Assembly: GCA_040506705.1 (NCBI GenBank)
Contig: JBEVWG010000004.1
Location: 29,265 to 93,264, forward strand
DNA length: 64,000 bases
Direction of reading: 5' to 3'
Source: Thiodiazotropha sp040506705
GTDB taxonomy: Bacteria; Pseudomonadota; Gammaproteobacteria; Chromatiales; Chromatiaceae
Shown here piece after piece: positions 35,209 to 43,898 of the stretch. Both the position numbers and the translations under genes were made by a program. The notes below the pieces were generated by a model. It ran no database searches. It was not told the origin of the DNA and worked only from the letters and a program-made list of their open reading frames with translations. How positions within the stretch are numbered: the stretch's first letter is position 1; the number at the start of each line of letters is the position of its first letter.

Positions 35209-36267
35209 CTATTTCGCCTTCTTGGGTAGTTTAGCAACCTGCTTGGTGAGTTTCTCGATGGCTTTGGTCTTTTGCTGACACTCTGTTTCCAGTTTAGCGC
35301 AGGCTTGCTCCAAATCGTCGTGTCGGTGCTGGTCATGCCGACGCTCTGCCTGTTCAGTTGCCAGGGCTGCTGCGAGCTCGGCACGTTCGGCTTGTACAGA
35401 CGCCAGTTGAGTCTGCTGCTGCTGATAGGCGGTCTCCAGCTGCTCGACCTGGCCAGCGCGTCGAGCGACCTCTTGACTCAGCTCACTGGCGCGCTCGGTA
35501 CTGGCCTGTTTCGCCTCCAGGAAGCTTTGGTTGAGATTCTCAAGCTTCATCTGCAAAGTTTGTTGTGTTTTCTCCGCTTCGACACGCTCCTGTGCTCGTG
35601 CAGTACGCTCCTGGTCATAAAGCGTGGTCAGTCGGTGCTCGGTGGCTTGGTGGCGCTCCTCTTCCTTGCGTAAGGCCATCTGTGCACGCTGTGTTTGGCT
35701 TTCGGCCTGTTCCAGGCGTACCCGGAACTCTTCATGGAGGGTGGGGATTTGCGCCTCAAGCGCTTGGCGCCGATCGGTCTCTGAGATCAGTTGCTGCTGC
35801 AGGGTATCGCGTTTTTCCACCAGCTGCTCAATCTGATGTTGCAGGGTTTGGATCTCTGCCTTGGCGGTTTCCAGGGCCTCCAGGGCGGCGCGTCGTTCGG
35901 TTATAGCGGTCTCTACCGCTTCACGGGCCATTTGGGTATCGGATTCGTAATTCGATCGAGCCTGGGCTTCGGCCTGGGCGCGGATCCCGGCGAAGGCCTC
36001 CAGGAGGGGGGTGAGGGCTTCGGGTGGAAATCCCTGCAGGTACTCCAGCTGCTGTAGGTGGGTCCCCAGGTCGGCCCAAAAATCCCCCAGGGCCTGCTGG
36101 ATGGTTTTCATGGAGCCCCGGTTGCCGATGGCCTCATAGATCTTGCGTTGGGTGATCGCTTGGCCTTGCCCTTGGCGGAGCAGTTTGTGGGCGGCGAGGG
36201 CGACCTGGTCGGCGGTTTTGAGGGTGTCGGTCTGTGTCTCGGGAGCAGGGTGCATGGTGTGGCTCAT
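35209..36267 (-). CDS. kfrA: KfrA-like coiled-coil DNA-binding protein
   Basis: About 352 residues. The N-terminal KfrA DNA-binding domain (about residues 20-130; AAHKLLRQGQGQAITQRKIY followed by IGNRGSMKTIQQALGDFW) is followed by an uninterrupted alpha-helical coiled coil rich in Glu, Gln and Leu to the end, finishing in a lysine-rich tail. KfrA of broad-host plasmids is an autoregulatory DNA-binding protein that helps plasmid stability. ATG 36267 was chosen over the TTG at 36285. It is first in the operon with parB. Palindromes at 36299-36349 lie just upstream. Confidence 0.88.
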   Translation of the reverse strand: MSHTMHPAPETQTDTLKTADQVALAAHKLLRQGQGQAITQRKIYEAIGNRGSMKTIQQALGDFWADLGTHLQQLEYLQGFPPEALTPLLEAFAGIRAQAEAQARSNYESDTQMAREAVETAITERRAALEALETAKAEIQTLQHQIEQLVEKRDTLQQQLISETDRRQALEAQIPTLHEEFRVRLEQAESQTQRAQMALRKEEERHQATEHRLTTLYDQERTARAQERVEAEKTQQTLQMKLENLNQSFLEAKQASTERASELSQEVARRAGQVEQLETAYQQQQTQLASVQAERAELAAALATEQAERRHDQHRHDDLEQACAKLETECQQKTKAIEKLTKQVAKLPKKAK

Positions 36268-36298
36268 TTTATAAAGTGAGATCAAAAAGTTCTATATG

Positions 36299-36349
36299 TA
36301 CTATATAGTATCAGATATTCGATATTTTAATAATATCATGTGATATTAT
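36299..36349. promoter_or_regulatory. Palindromic sites upstream of kfrA, likely operators
   Basis: TACTATATAGTA (36299-36310) is a perfect palindrome and ATAATATCA-TG-TGATATTAT (36330-36349) is a 9-base-arm inverted repeat, with further ATATC-type half-sites between. KfrA represses its own promoter at such sequences in plasmids. Binding here is inferred from symmetry and position. Confidence 0.55.
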
Positions 36350-36432
36350 TTTAAGCCTATATGTCTGATAACTCCCATTATCAGATGGATAAAAAGCAGT
36401 TTTTGCCCTATCCTGGGTTTCTGAATCACCGA

Positions 36433-36449
36433 GACCCTCCCGGAGGGTC
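36433..36449. promoter_or_regulatory. GACCCTCC-C-GGAGGGTC hairpin before integrase
   Basis: A 17-base perfect hairpin with 8-base arms lies 31 bp upstream of the integrase start. It is not followed by a T-run, so it is more like an operator or an integrase binding site than a terminator. Confidence 0.35.
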
Positions 36450-36479
36450 GGCGGCCGGCATTTACCACCTGGAGGCCCC

Positions 36480-37538
36480 ATGAACGAACTGCTTACTTCG
36501 GTCGCGACCCTGATTGAACTCCCTCGGGACCAGCTACCTACTTGTCCTGCCTGGGAGCGGCTCAGTCCCCACTGGCCGGCGCCGGAGGACAGAGAGATCC
36601 CCGGTCAGTGGGCGGCCAAGGTGCAGCTGTTCCGTTACCTGGCCAAGGCCTGGGGGGCGATATCGGACGACTCCTACCGGGCCCTGTGCGGGGATCTCCG
36701 ATTGTTCTTCGAGTGGTGCCGGGCTCGGGAACTGCCGGTCCTGCCGACGACACCCCGGGCGGTGGCCGACTTCGTTGTCGACCAAGCCGAGATCAAGGCC
36801 AAGTCGACGGTGCGTCGCTACTTGGCCTCGATCGCCAAGGCACACAAGACAGTCAATCTGGCCAATCCTGTCACCGACGAGGATGTGACATTGACCTTTG
36901 AGCGGCTCTATCGGGACGATATCTCAGAGCCCCTTCAGTCCGAAGGCCTGCGCTGGAAGACCTTGAGCATCGGGCTGACCAACCTGGGGGAGGGCACTCG
37001 GGCCGTGCGCGATAACGCCCTGCTGCGGGTGATGTACGATTGCCTGCTCCGTGCCTCAGAGGTACAACGTTTGACCATTGAGGGGCTGAGCCAGGATCGC
37101 AACGGTTACCGGATGCGAGTCATCCGGTCCAAGAAGCGTTCAACCGCACAGCAGGGGGTCGTGAAAACCAAGTTCATACACGAGACCACGGCGGCCGCCA
37201 TTGAGGCCTGGTGCGCGCTCGCCAGCATCACACAGGGAGTGATCTTCCGGGGGGTGACGAAGAGCGGCGATGTCCTCGAGGCGCCGATCAGTACCAAGGG
37301 GGTGAATCGGGCCGTACAACGGATGGCCCAGGCGGCCGGCCGGGATGCGCGGGGATTCAGCGGGCACGCCTGCCGGATCGGGGCCTGCCAGGACCTGCTG
37401 GCCGCCGGCATCGATATCGGCCGGGTCATGCTCGCGGGGGATTGGGAGCGCCCTGAGATGCCTGCCTACTACGGAAGGAAGCTGACACCAGACCAATCCG
37501 GGATTGCTGAGCTATCGGTATTACAACAGCGTCGTTGA
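36480..37538 (+). CDS. Tyrosine-type site-specific integrase
   Basis: 352 residues in a strongly GC-rich block. The N-terminal SAM-like domain is about residues 45-130. The catalytic part has Arg in CLLRASEVQRL, Lys in SKKRSTAQ, His-x-x-Arg in SGHACRIGACQDL, a GDW in place of the usual GH, and a Tyr in MPAYYGRKL. It resembles integrases next to plasmid KfrA/ParB modules. The ATG at 36480 has a GGAGG site upstream. Probably the recombinase of the kfrA-parB element. Its divergent orientation to kfrA and the shared palindrome-rich spacer suggest joint control. Confidence 0.87.
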   Translation: MNELLTSVATLIELPRDQLPTCPAWERLSPHWPAPEDREIPGQWAAKVQLFRYLAKAWGAISDDSYRALCGDLRLFFEWCRARELPVLPTTPRAVADFVVDQAEIKAKSTVRRYLASIAKAHKTVNLANPVTDEDVTLTFERLYRDDISEPLQSEGLRWKTLSIGLTNLGEGTRAVRDNALLRVMYDCLLRASEVQRLTIEGLSQDRNGYRMRVIRSKKRSTAQQGVVKTKFIHETTAAAIEAWCALASITQGVIFRGVTKSGDVLEAPISTKGVNRAVQRMAQAAGRDARGFSGHACRIGACQDLLAAGIDIGRVMLAGDWERPEMPAYYGRKLTPDQSGIAELSVLQQRR

Positions 37539-38274
37539 TTGTATGCTCCAATTCAGAGCATCGAATGAGTGCTTCCGGCCCAGGCTGTGTGAAAACTATC
37601 CACTAGTCGAGCTGATCAAGAAATTACATCAAAAATGAAGCTCTGTCGCCCAAGAAAGGTGGTTCAGCATTACAAAATATACCAGATCTCACGAGAGAGC
37701 GCTTACTGCTCTATTCCTAGTGAGTTTTCACACAGCCTCGGCCAATAGCGGACATAAAAACAGGCATGTCAGTTGTAGAAATATCAGGGAAGCAGGTGCA
37801 CAGAGGTTCAGCATGATCTGGATTTAAAGTGAAAGGGTGAAGTGTCGGAAAACATTACACTTCTTTAGCCACTTAAGAAATGAAGTGTAACTGCCTGATA
37901 TCAGTGGGTGGCTTTGTAATAATACCGATTCCTAATTCATCGTAAATGTCAGTATTTTTTACATTCCTCTTCCTTATACAAGTAGCGTATCAGCATAACT
38001 AAATGTTTTTTTTGTAATTATCAAGTACGGCGTACATTTTGCATACAATAAATAGGGTTATTGGGAAATAAACTTCACAATTCCGTTTCTGCTGTCAGGG
38101 AAGACTGCCTCATCTGAATTTGTCCTCCCTTGAGTTTTAAATCAATTCTTAAAAATTATGCAGGATTGGATAACAGTTATTTATTTGCCGAACTAGGATG
38201 CTTAGTTCGTATTAGTTGATTTTTTCTAAAAGGGGTCTATCGTAAAAATAGCGGTATGAAATGGAGATTCGATT
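37539..38274. other. Non-coding spacer containing a MITE-like element
   Basis: No gene is seen in these 736 bases. The 37582-37738 segment is described separately. Around 37840-37900 the motif GAAGTGT occurs three times in both orientations, of unknown meaning. A ribosome site GGAGA precedes the next gene. Confidence 0.45.
37582..37738. mobile_element. Small MITE-like element with 16-bp perfect terminal inverted repeats
   Basis: AGGCTGTGTGAAAACT (37582-37597) and its exact reverse complement (37723-37738) enclose a 157-bp non-coding segment. This terminal sequence is of the kind seen at ends of IS1182/IS5-type insertion sequences. With no transposase inside, it is a non-autonomous derivative or relic. 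Target duplication was not evident. Confidence 0.6.
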
Positions 38275-38886
38275 ATGAAAAAAAAGATACTTCTTTTTTT
38301 GAGCCTTTACTCACTTGCATTGTTTTCATCACATGGAGTTGCAGTAACCATTACCTTGGTTCCCATGTCACAAGAAATTCGTGTCGGTAGCACGACTTCA
38401 GTCGATCTTAACATCTCAGATCTTGGCGATTATTCAGCCCCTTCTCTCGGAGCATTTTTAACTGAAATAGTCTTTGATGATGTAGCTCTTTCATTTGAGT
38501 CAGTGACATACGGAGATTTACTTGGAAGTACAGAGCCATCTTTATTTGAAACGGATATTGTCACGACAGTGACGCCCGGTTCAGTTTCCTTGGACGAATT
38601 CTCCTTTCTCTCTGACTACGAGTTGGATTCCCTGCAGCCAGATAGCTTTACTTTAGCCTCATTATCATTCATGGCTACATCGGCAGGGACCAGCCTGCTT
38701 GAATTCGGTTTGATTGATCTAAGTGACGCCATAGGCTTTTCAATCCTGGATCCAACATTGGAAACTGCCAGCATCACTGTCACGCCAGAGCACCACACCG
38801 TCCCGGAACCAGCAACATACATACTCATGCTCAGCGGGCTAGTAGGCATTATGGGATTAAAATGTAGAAGACATAAAGGATCATAA
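38275..38886 (+). CDS. PEP-CTERM sorting domain protein
   Basis: 203 residues. A Sec signal peptide (MKKKILLFLSLYSLALF, cleavage near residue 22) is followed by a beta-rich cohesin-like domain. The C terminus has the PEP-CTERM tripartite signal: VPEPATYILMLSGLVGIMGL then a basic RRHK tail. Such proteins are exported, processed by an exosortase, and end in exopolysaccharide or biofilm. No exosortase gene is in the window. The ribosome site is GGAG before ATG 38275. Followed by a LamG/dockerin protein after about 70 bp, on the same strand; a functional link through cohesin-dockerin-like contacts is possible but not shown. Confidence 0.88.
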   Translation: MKKKILLFLSLYSLALFSSHGVAVTITLVPMSQEIRVGSTTSVDLNISDLGDYSAPSLGAFLTEIVFDDVALSFESVTYGDLLGSTEPSLFETDIVTTVTPGSVSLDEFSFLSDYELDSLQPDSFTLASLSFMATSAGTSLLEFGLIDLSDAIGFSILDPTLETASITVTPEHHTVPEPATYILMLSGLVGIMGLKCRRHKGS

Positions 38887-38953
38887 CGTAGATAAATTTA
38901 AATCTCACGAAGTATTCGTAGGACATTGTCTTTTTAAATTAAGGAGACAGGCG

Positions 38954-39025
38954 ATGAAAAGCCAGAACAAAGGACGTGGTTTGTTTTTGCTTCAGATGAT
39001 TATTTTGTTTCTTTATGCCTATTAA
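38954..39025 (+). pseudogene. Signal peptide of the next gene, displaced by a frameshift
   Basis: AAGGAG followed 8 bases later by ATG 38954 encodes MKSQNKGRGLFLLQMIILFL, a classic signal peptide, then stops at TAA 39025. Removing one T near 39012-39014 would join it to LMPINVFAQSCV, giving a normal cleavage site (VFA-QS). The true start of the LamG gene is thus here, and the body is one base out of frame, or the read has an error in a T run. Confidence 0.65.
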
Positions 39026-41891
39026 TGTATTTGCTCAATCTTGCGTTCAGCCTCCCACTGGTATCATTGCCTGGTGGCCTTTCGATGAAACGGAAGGCGC
39101 AACAGCGGAAGACCGTATAGGAAACCATCCTGGCGCTCATACGAATGGACCGGTTCCCGCTGATGGAATGGTCGGTGGTTCCCTCCGCTTCGATGGTCGA
39201 AATGACTATGTTGCTGTTGCAGATAGCGACCTATGGTCTTTTGGAAGTAACAACTTTACCCTTGAGTTTTGGGCCAACTTCGATGCGGCTGGGGGAGGCT
39301 CGATAGGACATCCTGGCGATATATTCATTGGCCATGATGATGGACCGGGAACAAGAAACAAGTGGTTCTTTGCGCTTGGTGGTGGTGCTCTCAACTTTCA
39401 TATCAATGGGCGTAGTACAGGTAGCCGTTTCTTTCCCCGCGCTCCATTTTCACCAACTGTTGGTGAATGGTATCACTTAGCCATCACGCGTGATGGCAGC
39501 CTATATACGATATATGTCAATGGGGAGCCTGCTGCGTCAACAACAGATACACGCATAATCCCTAATTCTAGTGCGCCTTTGACAATTGGCCAAGCCGAGT
39601 TTCTTGGTTTCATGAACGGTCGACTTGATGAGGTATCGATTTATAACCGTGCACTATCAGAAGATGAGCTTCGTGCGATTAGTGATGCTGGTGGCGAAGG
39701 TAAGTGCAAGGAACTTCAAATACGTCCGGTCGCTGGAGGTGATACAGGTAGGGTTACTGTCACGATCACAGGAGGAGTTTTCGAGGAAGGCACCTCTGTT
39801 AAACTGGTTTATCCCGGTGAGCCAGATATTGTCGGTGAGTTTGTCAAAGTAGAACATGACGGTAGAGTTATAACTACCTCTTTCGACCTTAGCGACCAGG
39901 CACGTGGATTGCGGGATGTAGTAATCGAGAGTCCTAGTAATACCGTTAGCACCCTGGAAGAAGGATTTACTGTTGAGGCCGGGATTGTTCAAGATCTATG
40001 GATTGATGTTGTAGGCTTGAACTTGATAAGACCAGGAAGACCTCAAACATTTTATATTACAGTCGGAAACAGTAGTAATGTAGATAAATATAATGCTTCC
40101 ATAATGTTGGGAGGAATCCCACATGACGTAGAAACTAGAGCATTGTTTCCATTGCCTTTCGATTCCGTACCAAACGAGCTTGAAGGTAGCGGTATAGATA
40201 AATCAATATTCAGATTTATTGAGGAAAAAACTCTCTCTTCTGTAATTCCAGAGATTAGCGCAGGACAGCAGCTGTTTTTTCCTATTGAACTGACGGCCGT
40301 TTCTAATTCTAGCTTTACTCTAAATACCTACATCAAGGATGGAACAGTGGAGGCTGTTGGTAAAGATGGCGCCGAATGCTCATTTAATACGCAAGACACA
40401 AGCGCGCTGTTAAGAGCGCTAGAGCTTGCGGACGATGTGTTTTGGAATGGTAATCCATTGACACTGATTCGGGCTTGTTCGGGAGCTGCTGATGAATATG
40501 GAGGATTCCTTAATCAAGAAATGGATCAGGAAAACTCACCCCTTCATGATTGGTCCTGGTTACCGGTTAAAAATGCCTGTCATCATGCAAATCTCCTAAT
40601 GTCACCACCTGTTAATGGAGAGCGAAGATACTATATTATATGGCACTTCCCAACACTTAATCTTTTTCCTGTCAGTCTTGTTGGAGGGCAATGGGTGCCA
40701 TGCGATTCTAACGGAATAAAATCAAGTCGAAGCGCCTGTCCATTGCATAGTGATACTGGCAGGCTTAATTGGTCGTTCAGTGGAGATGGAATATGCCCAT
40801 TGTGGGATTCTGGCACTTCGAAGGATATTACAGTTATTCAGTCCTTTGATCCAAATGATAAAGTAGGACCGAATGGTTATGGAGCAGAAAAGTATCTCTC
40901 AGGTGAAGAGCCACTACGTTACTCGATCTTCTTTGAGAATTACGAGACGGCAACTGCACCCGCTCAGGATGTGTTTATCGCAGATCAACTAAACAATACA
41001 AGTTTAATCCTAAATGACTTTAACTTTGGCCCAATATCGTTTGGGGATACACTTGTCAATCCACCTAAGGGTCTGATGAATTTTACAACAGATGTTGTTG
41101 TTCCTGGGCGGATACTTGAGAATATCTTAGTGCGTATCACAGGTAACCTGAATCCCGAAAATGGGTTTTTGTCTTGGCGATTCAGAACAATTGATCCAGC
41201 GACAGGAAATCCTCCTGTTGATCCTCGTGAAGGATTTCTTCCGCCGAATGTCAATCCACCAGAGGGAGATGGTAGTGTTCTTTTCACAATTACACCTAAA
41301 GATCTACCAACTGGAACAGAGATTTGTAATAAGGCAAATATCGTCTTCGATACAAACGAACCGATAGTGACTCCAGATTGGTGTAATACATTGGATAATG
41401 ACGCTCCAAGTAGTACTGTGATTGGCCTCGACACAATACAGACGTCTGCAGACTTCGAGGTACAGTGGGATGGTACCGACATGGGAGCCGGCATCCGTGA
41501 TTACACGATCTATGTGTCTGAAGATGGTGCGTCATACACGCAGTGGCTCACCAATACGGCTGATACGATGGGTGTTTTTAGCGGAGAGGATGGCAAGACG
41601 TATGATTTCTATAGCATAGCCCGAGATGGGACGGGCAACCTCGAGGAAGCACCAACAATACCAGACACCTCAACAACAGTTGTTCTGATACCATCAATGA
41701 TAGGTGACTTCAATGGTGATGCTTGTGTAGATAGAGGCGACTATAACATCCTGATGACAGATATCCGTAATGGGGAACCTAATGATCCTAAACATGATCT
41801 TAATGAAGATGGTATTGTAAATCGCGCCGACGCACGGAGTCTGGTTGGCCTATTTACGAACCCAAGAGGGGCTACTTGCCTGCAAGAGTAG
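39015..41891 (+). CDS. LamG-domain, DUF7619 and dockerin type I protein (likely exported)
   Basis: The intact frame of 958 residues starts at ATG 39015, but this start lacks a ribosome site; see the displaced signal peptide just before. Residues about 15-225 are a concanavalin-A/LamG lectin domain (GIIAWWPFDETEGATAED ... GRLDEVSIYNRALSEDELRA). About 610-810 is a DUF7619-like bacterial surface repeat (SFDPNDKVGPNGYGAEKYLS ... IVFDTNEPI). About 815-880 is fibronectin-like. The end has two EF-hand-like loops (DFNGDACVDRGDYNIL and DLNEDGIVNRADARSL), i.e. a dockerin type I module. Role: extracellular carbohydrate-related or matrix protein; the exact ligand is unknown. Confidence 0.85.
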   Translation: MPINVFAQSCVQPPTGIIAWWPFDETEGATAEDRIGNHPGAHTNGPVPADGMVGGSLRFDGRNDYVAVADSDLWSFGSNNFTLEFWANFDAAGGGSIGHPGDIFIGHDDGPGTRNKWFFALGGGALNFHINGRSTGSRFFPRAPFSPTVGEWYHLAITRDGSLYTIYVNGEPAASTTDTRIIPNSSAPLTIGQAEFLGFMNGRLDEVSIYNRALSEDELRAISDAGGEGKCKELQIRPVAGGDTGRVTVTITGGVFEEGTSVKLVYPGEPDIVGEFVKVEHDGRVITTSFDLSDQARGLRDVVIESPSNTVSTLEEGFTVEAGIVQDLWIDVVGLNLIRPGRPQTFYITVGNSSNVDKYNASIMLGGIPHDVETRALFPLPFDSVPNELEGSGIDKSIFRFIEEKTLSSVIPEISAGQQLFFPIELTAVSNSSFTLNTYIKDGTVEAVGKDGAECSFNTQDTSALLRALELADDVFWNGNPLTLIRACSGAADEYGGFLNQEMDQENSPLHDWSWLPVKNACHHANLLMSPPVNGERRYYIIWHFPTLNLFPVSLVGGQWVPCDSNGIKSSRSACPLHSDTGRLNWSFSGDGICPLWDSGTSKDITVIQSFDPNDKVGPNGYGAEKYLSGEEPLRYSIFFENYETATAPAQDVFIADQLNNTSLILNDFNFGPISFGDTLVNPPKGLMNFTTDVVVPGRILENILVRITGNLNPENGFLSWRFRTIDPATGNPPVDPREGFLPPNVNPPEGDGSVLFTITPKDLPTGTEICNKANIVFDTNEPIVTPDWCNTLDNDAPSSTVIGLDTIQTSADFEVQWDGTDMGAGIRDYTIYVSEDGASYTQWLTNTADTMGVFSGEDGKTYDFYSIARDGTGNLEEAPTIPDTSTTVVLIPSMIGDFNGDACVDRGDYNILMTDIRNGEPNDPKHDLNEDGIVNRADARSLVGLFTNPRGATCLQE

Positions 41892-41895
41892 CAGA

Positions 41896-41924
41896 ATAAA
41901 CCCCCGAATTACTCGGGGGTTTAT
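41896..41924 (+). terminator. Rho-independent terminator
   Basis: ATAAACCCCCG (41896-41906) pairs perfectly with CGGGGGTTTAT (41914-41924), and a T-rich stretch follows. It lies 5 bp after the stop of the LamG/dockerin gene. Confidence 0.85.
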
Positions 41925-42114
41925 TTGTGAATTTCTCCAGGGAACAGGTTGGAGGCAACTAACTTACTAATTCAAAGACTGCTACTGGCAACATGGTAGA
42001 AATCTGCTGAGTCAGCCCTTATCGTCCGCTTTGGTCGCGAAAGTGACCGTACCGTAAATCGACAATACTAATGATTCCTTTCCCTTGAATGGAGGAATCG
42101 AATCATGAAGCAGC

Positions 42115-42404
42115 AACACGCGGACATCACCAGATAGTAGTTTACCGGCAGCTGCCTTTGGCGCTGTCGCTCAAACCAGGCCTCAACACTGTGATATTGG
42201 CACTGATTGCAGGCGCGGTGACTGCACGAGCACCACCTCGGCCTGAGGGTGGCAGTGGTGGCAGCTCAATAGCAGTCCCCCGTAAGGCCCCTGGCGACAG
42301 GCGCCAATGACATTTAAGGCCGACCATTGGTCGGCGCTCAGAGCATGGCCGAATTGAGCCACAAACCGCTCACGATAGCGGTGGACAATGCTTTGCAGTG
42401 CCAT
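42115..42404 (-). pseudogene. IS91-family transposase, N-terminal fragment, frameshifted
   Basis: Reading from ATG 42404, the frame encodes MALQSIVHRYRERFVAQFGH and QGPYGGLLLSCHHC, then changes frame to CSHRACNQCQYHSVEAWFER and RQRQLPVNYYLV. This is the N-terminal zinc-binding region of IS91-type rolling-circle transposases. The rest of the protein is absent; homology fades near 42115. The upstream gene on the same strand ends 2 bases before, as in IS91-like elements that carry a tyrosine recombinase before the transposase. Confidence 0.75.
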
Positions 42405-42405
42405 A

Positions 42406-42549
42406 TCAAGCCCCCCAGAGAATGCGCAACCGCCCTATCAGGCCGTTGATGCGCCGATCGGTATCCTGCTGGGTATAGGAGGAGAGCTGGGTGTAGATCG
42501 CCGTGCTCTTGGGGCACTCATGGCCCATCTCCTGCTGAATCGTGCGCAG
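42406..42549 (-). pseudogene. C-terminal remnant of IS91-associated tyrosine recombinase
   Basis: From about LRTIQQEMGHECPKSTAIYT to LSSYTQQDTDRRINGLIGRL and the stop at 42406, the reading matches the tail of recombinases found in front of IS91 transposases: a GHE His and an IYT Tyr are present. Upstream of LRTIQQ the frame is unrelated sequence, so the gene is cut. It belongs to the same degraded element as the transposase fragment. Confidence 0.7.
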
Positions 42550-42985
42550 GGGAGGGGTAGCCGCCGTCACACCCTGTTTTTTAAACGGTCGAAATAAAAA
42601 ATCAGCCGGGCTGTAGGCTGATGCACCGCCACGCACGTCACTCGGACTAGGGCCGAGTTTGGGGCGTTTCTACCGGGTCCCCCATTAAGCGCTGCAGGGA
42701 GAAGGGGGGGCATCCAAGACCAGGCAGATCCGGCCGCCATCGAGTGTGTCTGAAAGCCATCGGTCGGTTTCTCGATGTTTTTTTCCTTCACCCGCACCAA
42801 GTCAGCCATGGCCAGTTCCCCATAGGTTCAGCTAGCGTCTACCAAATGGGCGGTCGGACGTATGGGGTTAATCTCGTCGATATTGCACCCAAAGCACCAC
42901 TTCTGTCTCTTTTAAATGGGGGCTGCAAGGGCAGGGGATTCGGCACACAGGGGGCAGCAAAGCGGCTATACTAGGGGTTCGAGAT
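42550..42985. other. Spacer with no supported gene
   Basis: These 436 bases have open frames on both strands, but none shows a family pattern or a ribosome site. The region is a junction between the IS91 remnant and the ResD-like recombinase and probably holds the latter's promoter (a possible -10 near CTATACTAG at 42966-42974). Confidence 0.35.
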
Positions 42986-43750
42986 GTGACAAAAGGACTT
43001 AGGATAAAGGTGCAAAAGAGCCTCAGCGATGGGCCATATCCGGTCCCCCAGCCGGCCAGGCGGGGTGGGTTGTTGCGGCCGTTAGATCCCCTCCATGACG
43101 TCTTTCCTATCCAGTCCGTGCACATCGATTGGGACAGGCTCATCGCCAAGCGCCCCCTGATCCTCAAAACCGTCGAACAGATGCCGGTCTATCTCCTCAA
43201 ACCCGAGATTTTGGGGCTGCTCGATGCCGAAAAACACCCCACCTACCGCCTCATCCTGGACCTGATGTGGACCACCGGGGCGCGGGTCTCCGAAGTCCTG
43301 GCTCTGACGCCGAGTAGCTTTATTGAGGACGGGTACGGCTATGGCGTGGTCCTCAGTACCCTAAAACAGCGGCCGGGGCGGCCGAAGAAGACAGCGTTGG
43401 CCCGATCGGTGAAGCGGTATGTGCCGATTGCGGATCTGTTGTTGCAGGATCGGATCCAGAGCTACTTGTATGCGGGACGGTTTAGAAAGGGGGAGCGGAT
43501 CTTTCCGATGGCGCGTCAAACAGTCAACCGGCATATCAACAGCCTGGTTGAGCGGGTAGGGGGGTCGGATTTTCGAATCAGCTGCCACACATTCAGGCAC
43601 GCCTTTGCGGTGCATCTCTTATTACACGGGCGGCCTTTGAAGGTGGTGAGTCAGTTGTTGGGGCATCGCTCCGTAGATAGCACCGAGATCTACACCAATG
43701 TGCTCACCGTGGATGCGGCGCATTTTCTGGACGGGGTGGATTTTCACTAA
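42986..43750 (+). CDS. ResD-like tyrosine recombinase (plasmid resolvase type)
   Basis: 254 residues starting at GTG 42986. Catalytic residues: Arg in TTGARVSEVLALTP, HTFRHAFAVHLLLHG, LLGHRSVDSTEIYTNV with the Tyr nucleophile. The tail HRSVDSTEIYTNVLTVDAAH is close to the ResD/Rsd proteins of F-type plasmids, which resolve plasmid dimers. There is no complete SAM-like N-terminal domain. It lies between the IS91 remnant and the yeh-type operon, with its own direction the same as that operon but a 148-bp gap. A plasmid origin for this part of the window is therefore likely. Confidence 0.85.
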   Translation: MTKGLRIKVQKSLSDGPYPVPQPARRGGLLRPLDPLHDVFPIQSVHIDWDRLIAKRPLILKTVEQMPVYLLKPEILGLLDAEKHPTYRLILDLMWTTGARVSEVLALTPSSFIEDGYGYGVVLSTLKQRPGRPKKTALARSVKRYVPIADLLLQDRIQSYLYAGRFRKGERIFPMARQTVNRHINSLVERVGGSDFRISCHTFRHAFAVHLLLHGRPLKVVSQLLGHRSVDSTEIYTNVLTVDAAHFLDGVDFH

Positions 43751-43898
43751 ACCTTTACACTGAGATGTGAAGATATGACCTTGTCCCTTGAGCCAACAAG
43801 AGATCACTAAATACCATGTGTCTCCTAATCAAGCCCCGAGTTTGGAAAACCTATTGATCGGAATTTAAAAATTGCATTAACAATGGAAGTAGGATTCA

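Noticed and set aside
35272..36279. Several long + strand reading frames opposite kfrA
   Set aside because: They are antisense shadows of a repetitive, GC-rich coiled-coil gene and show no domain patterns or ribosome sites.
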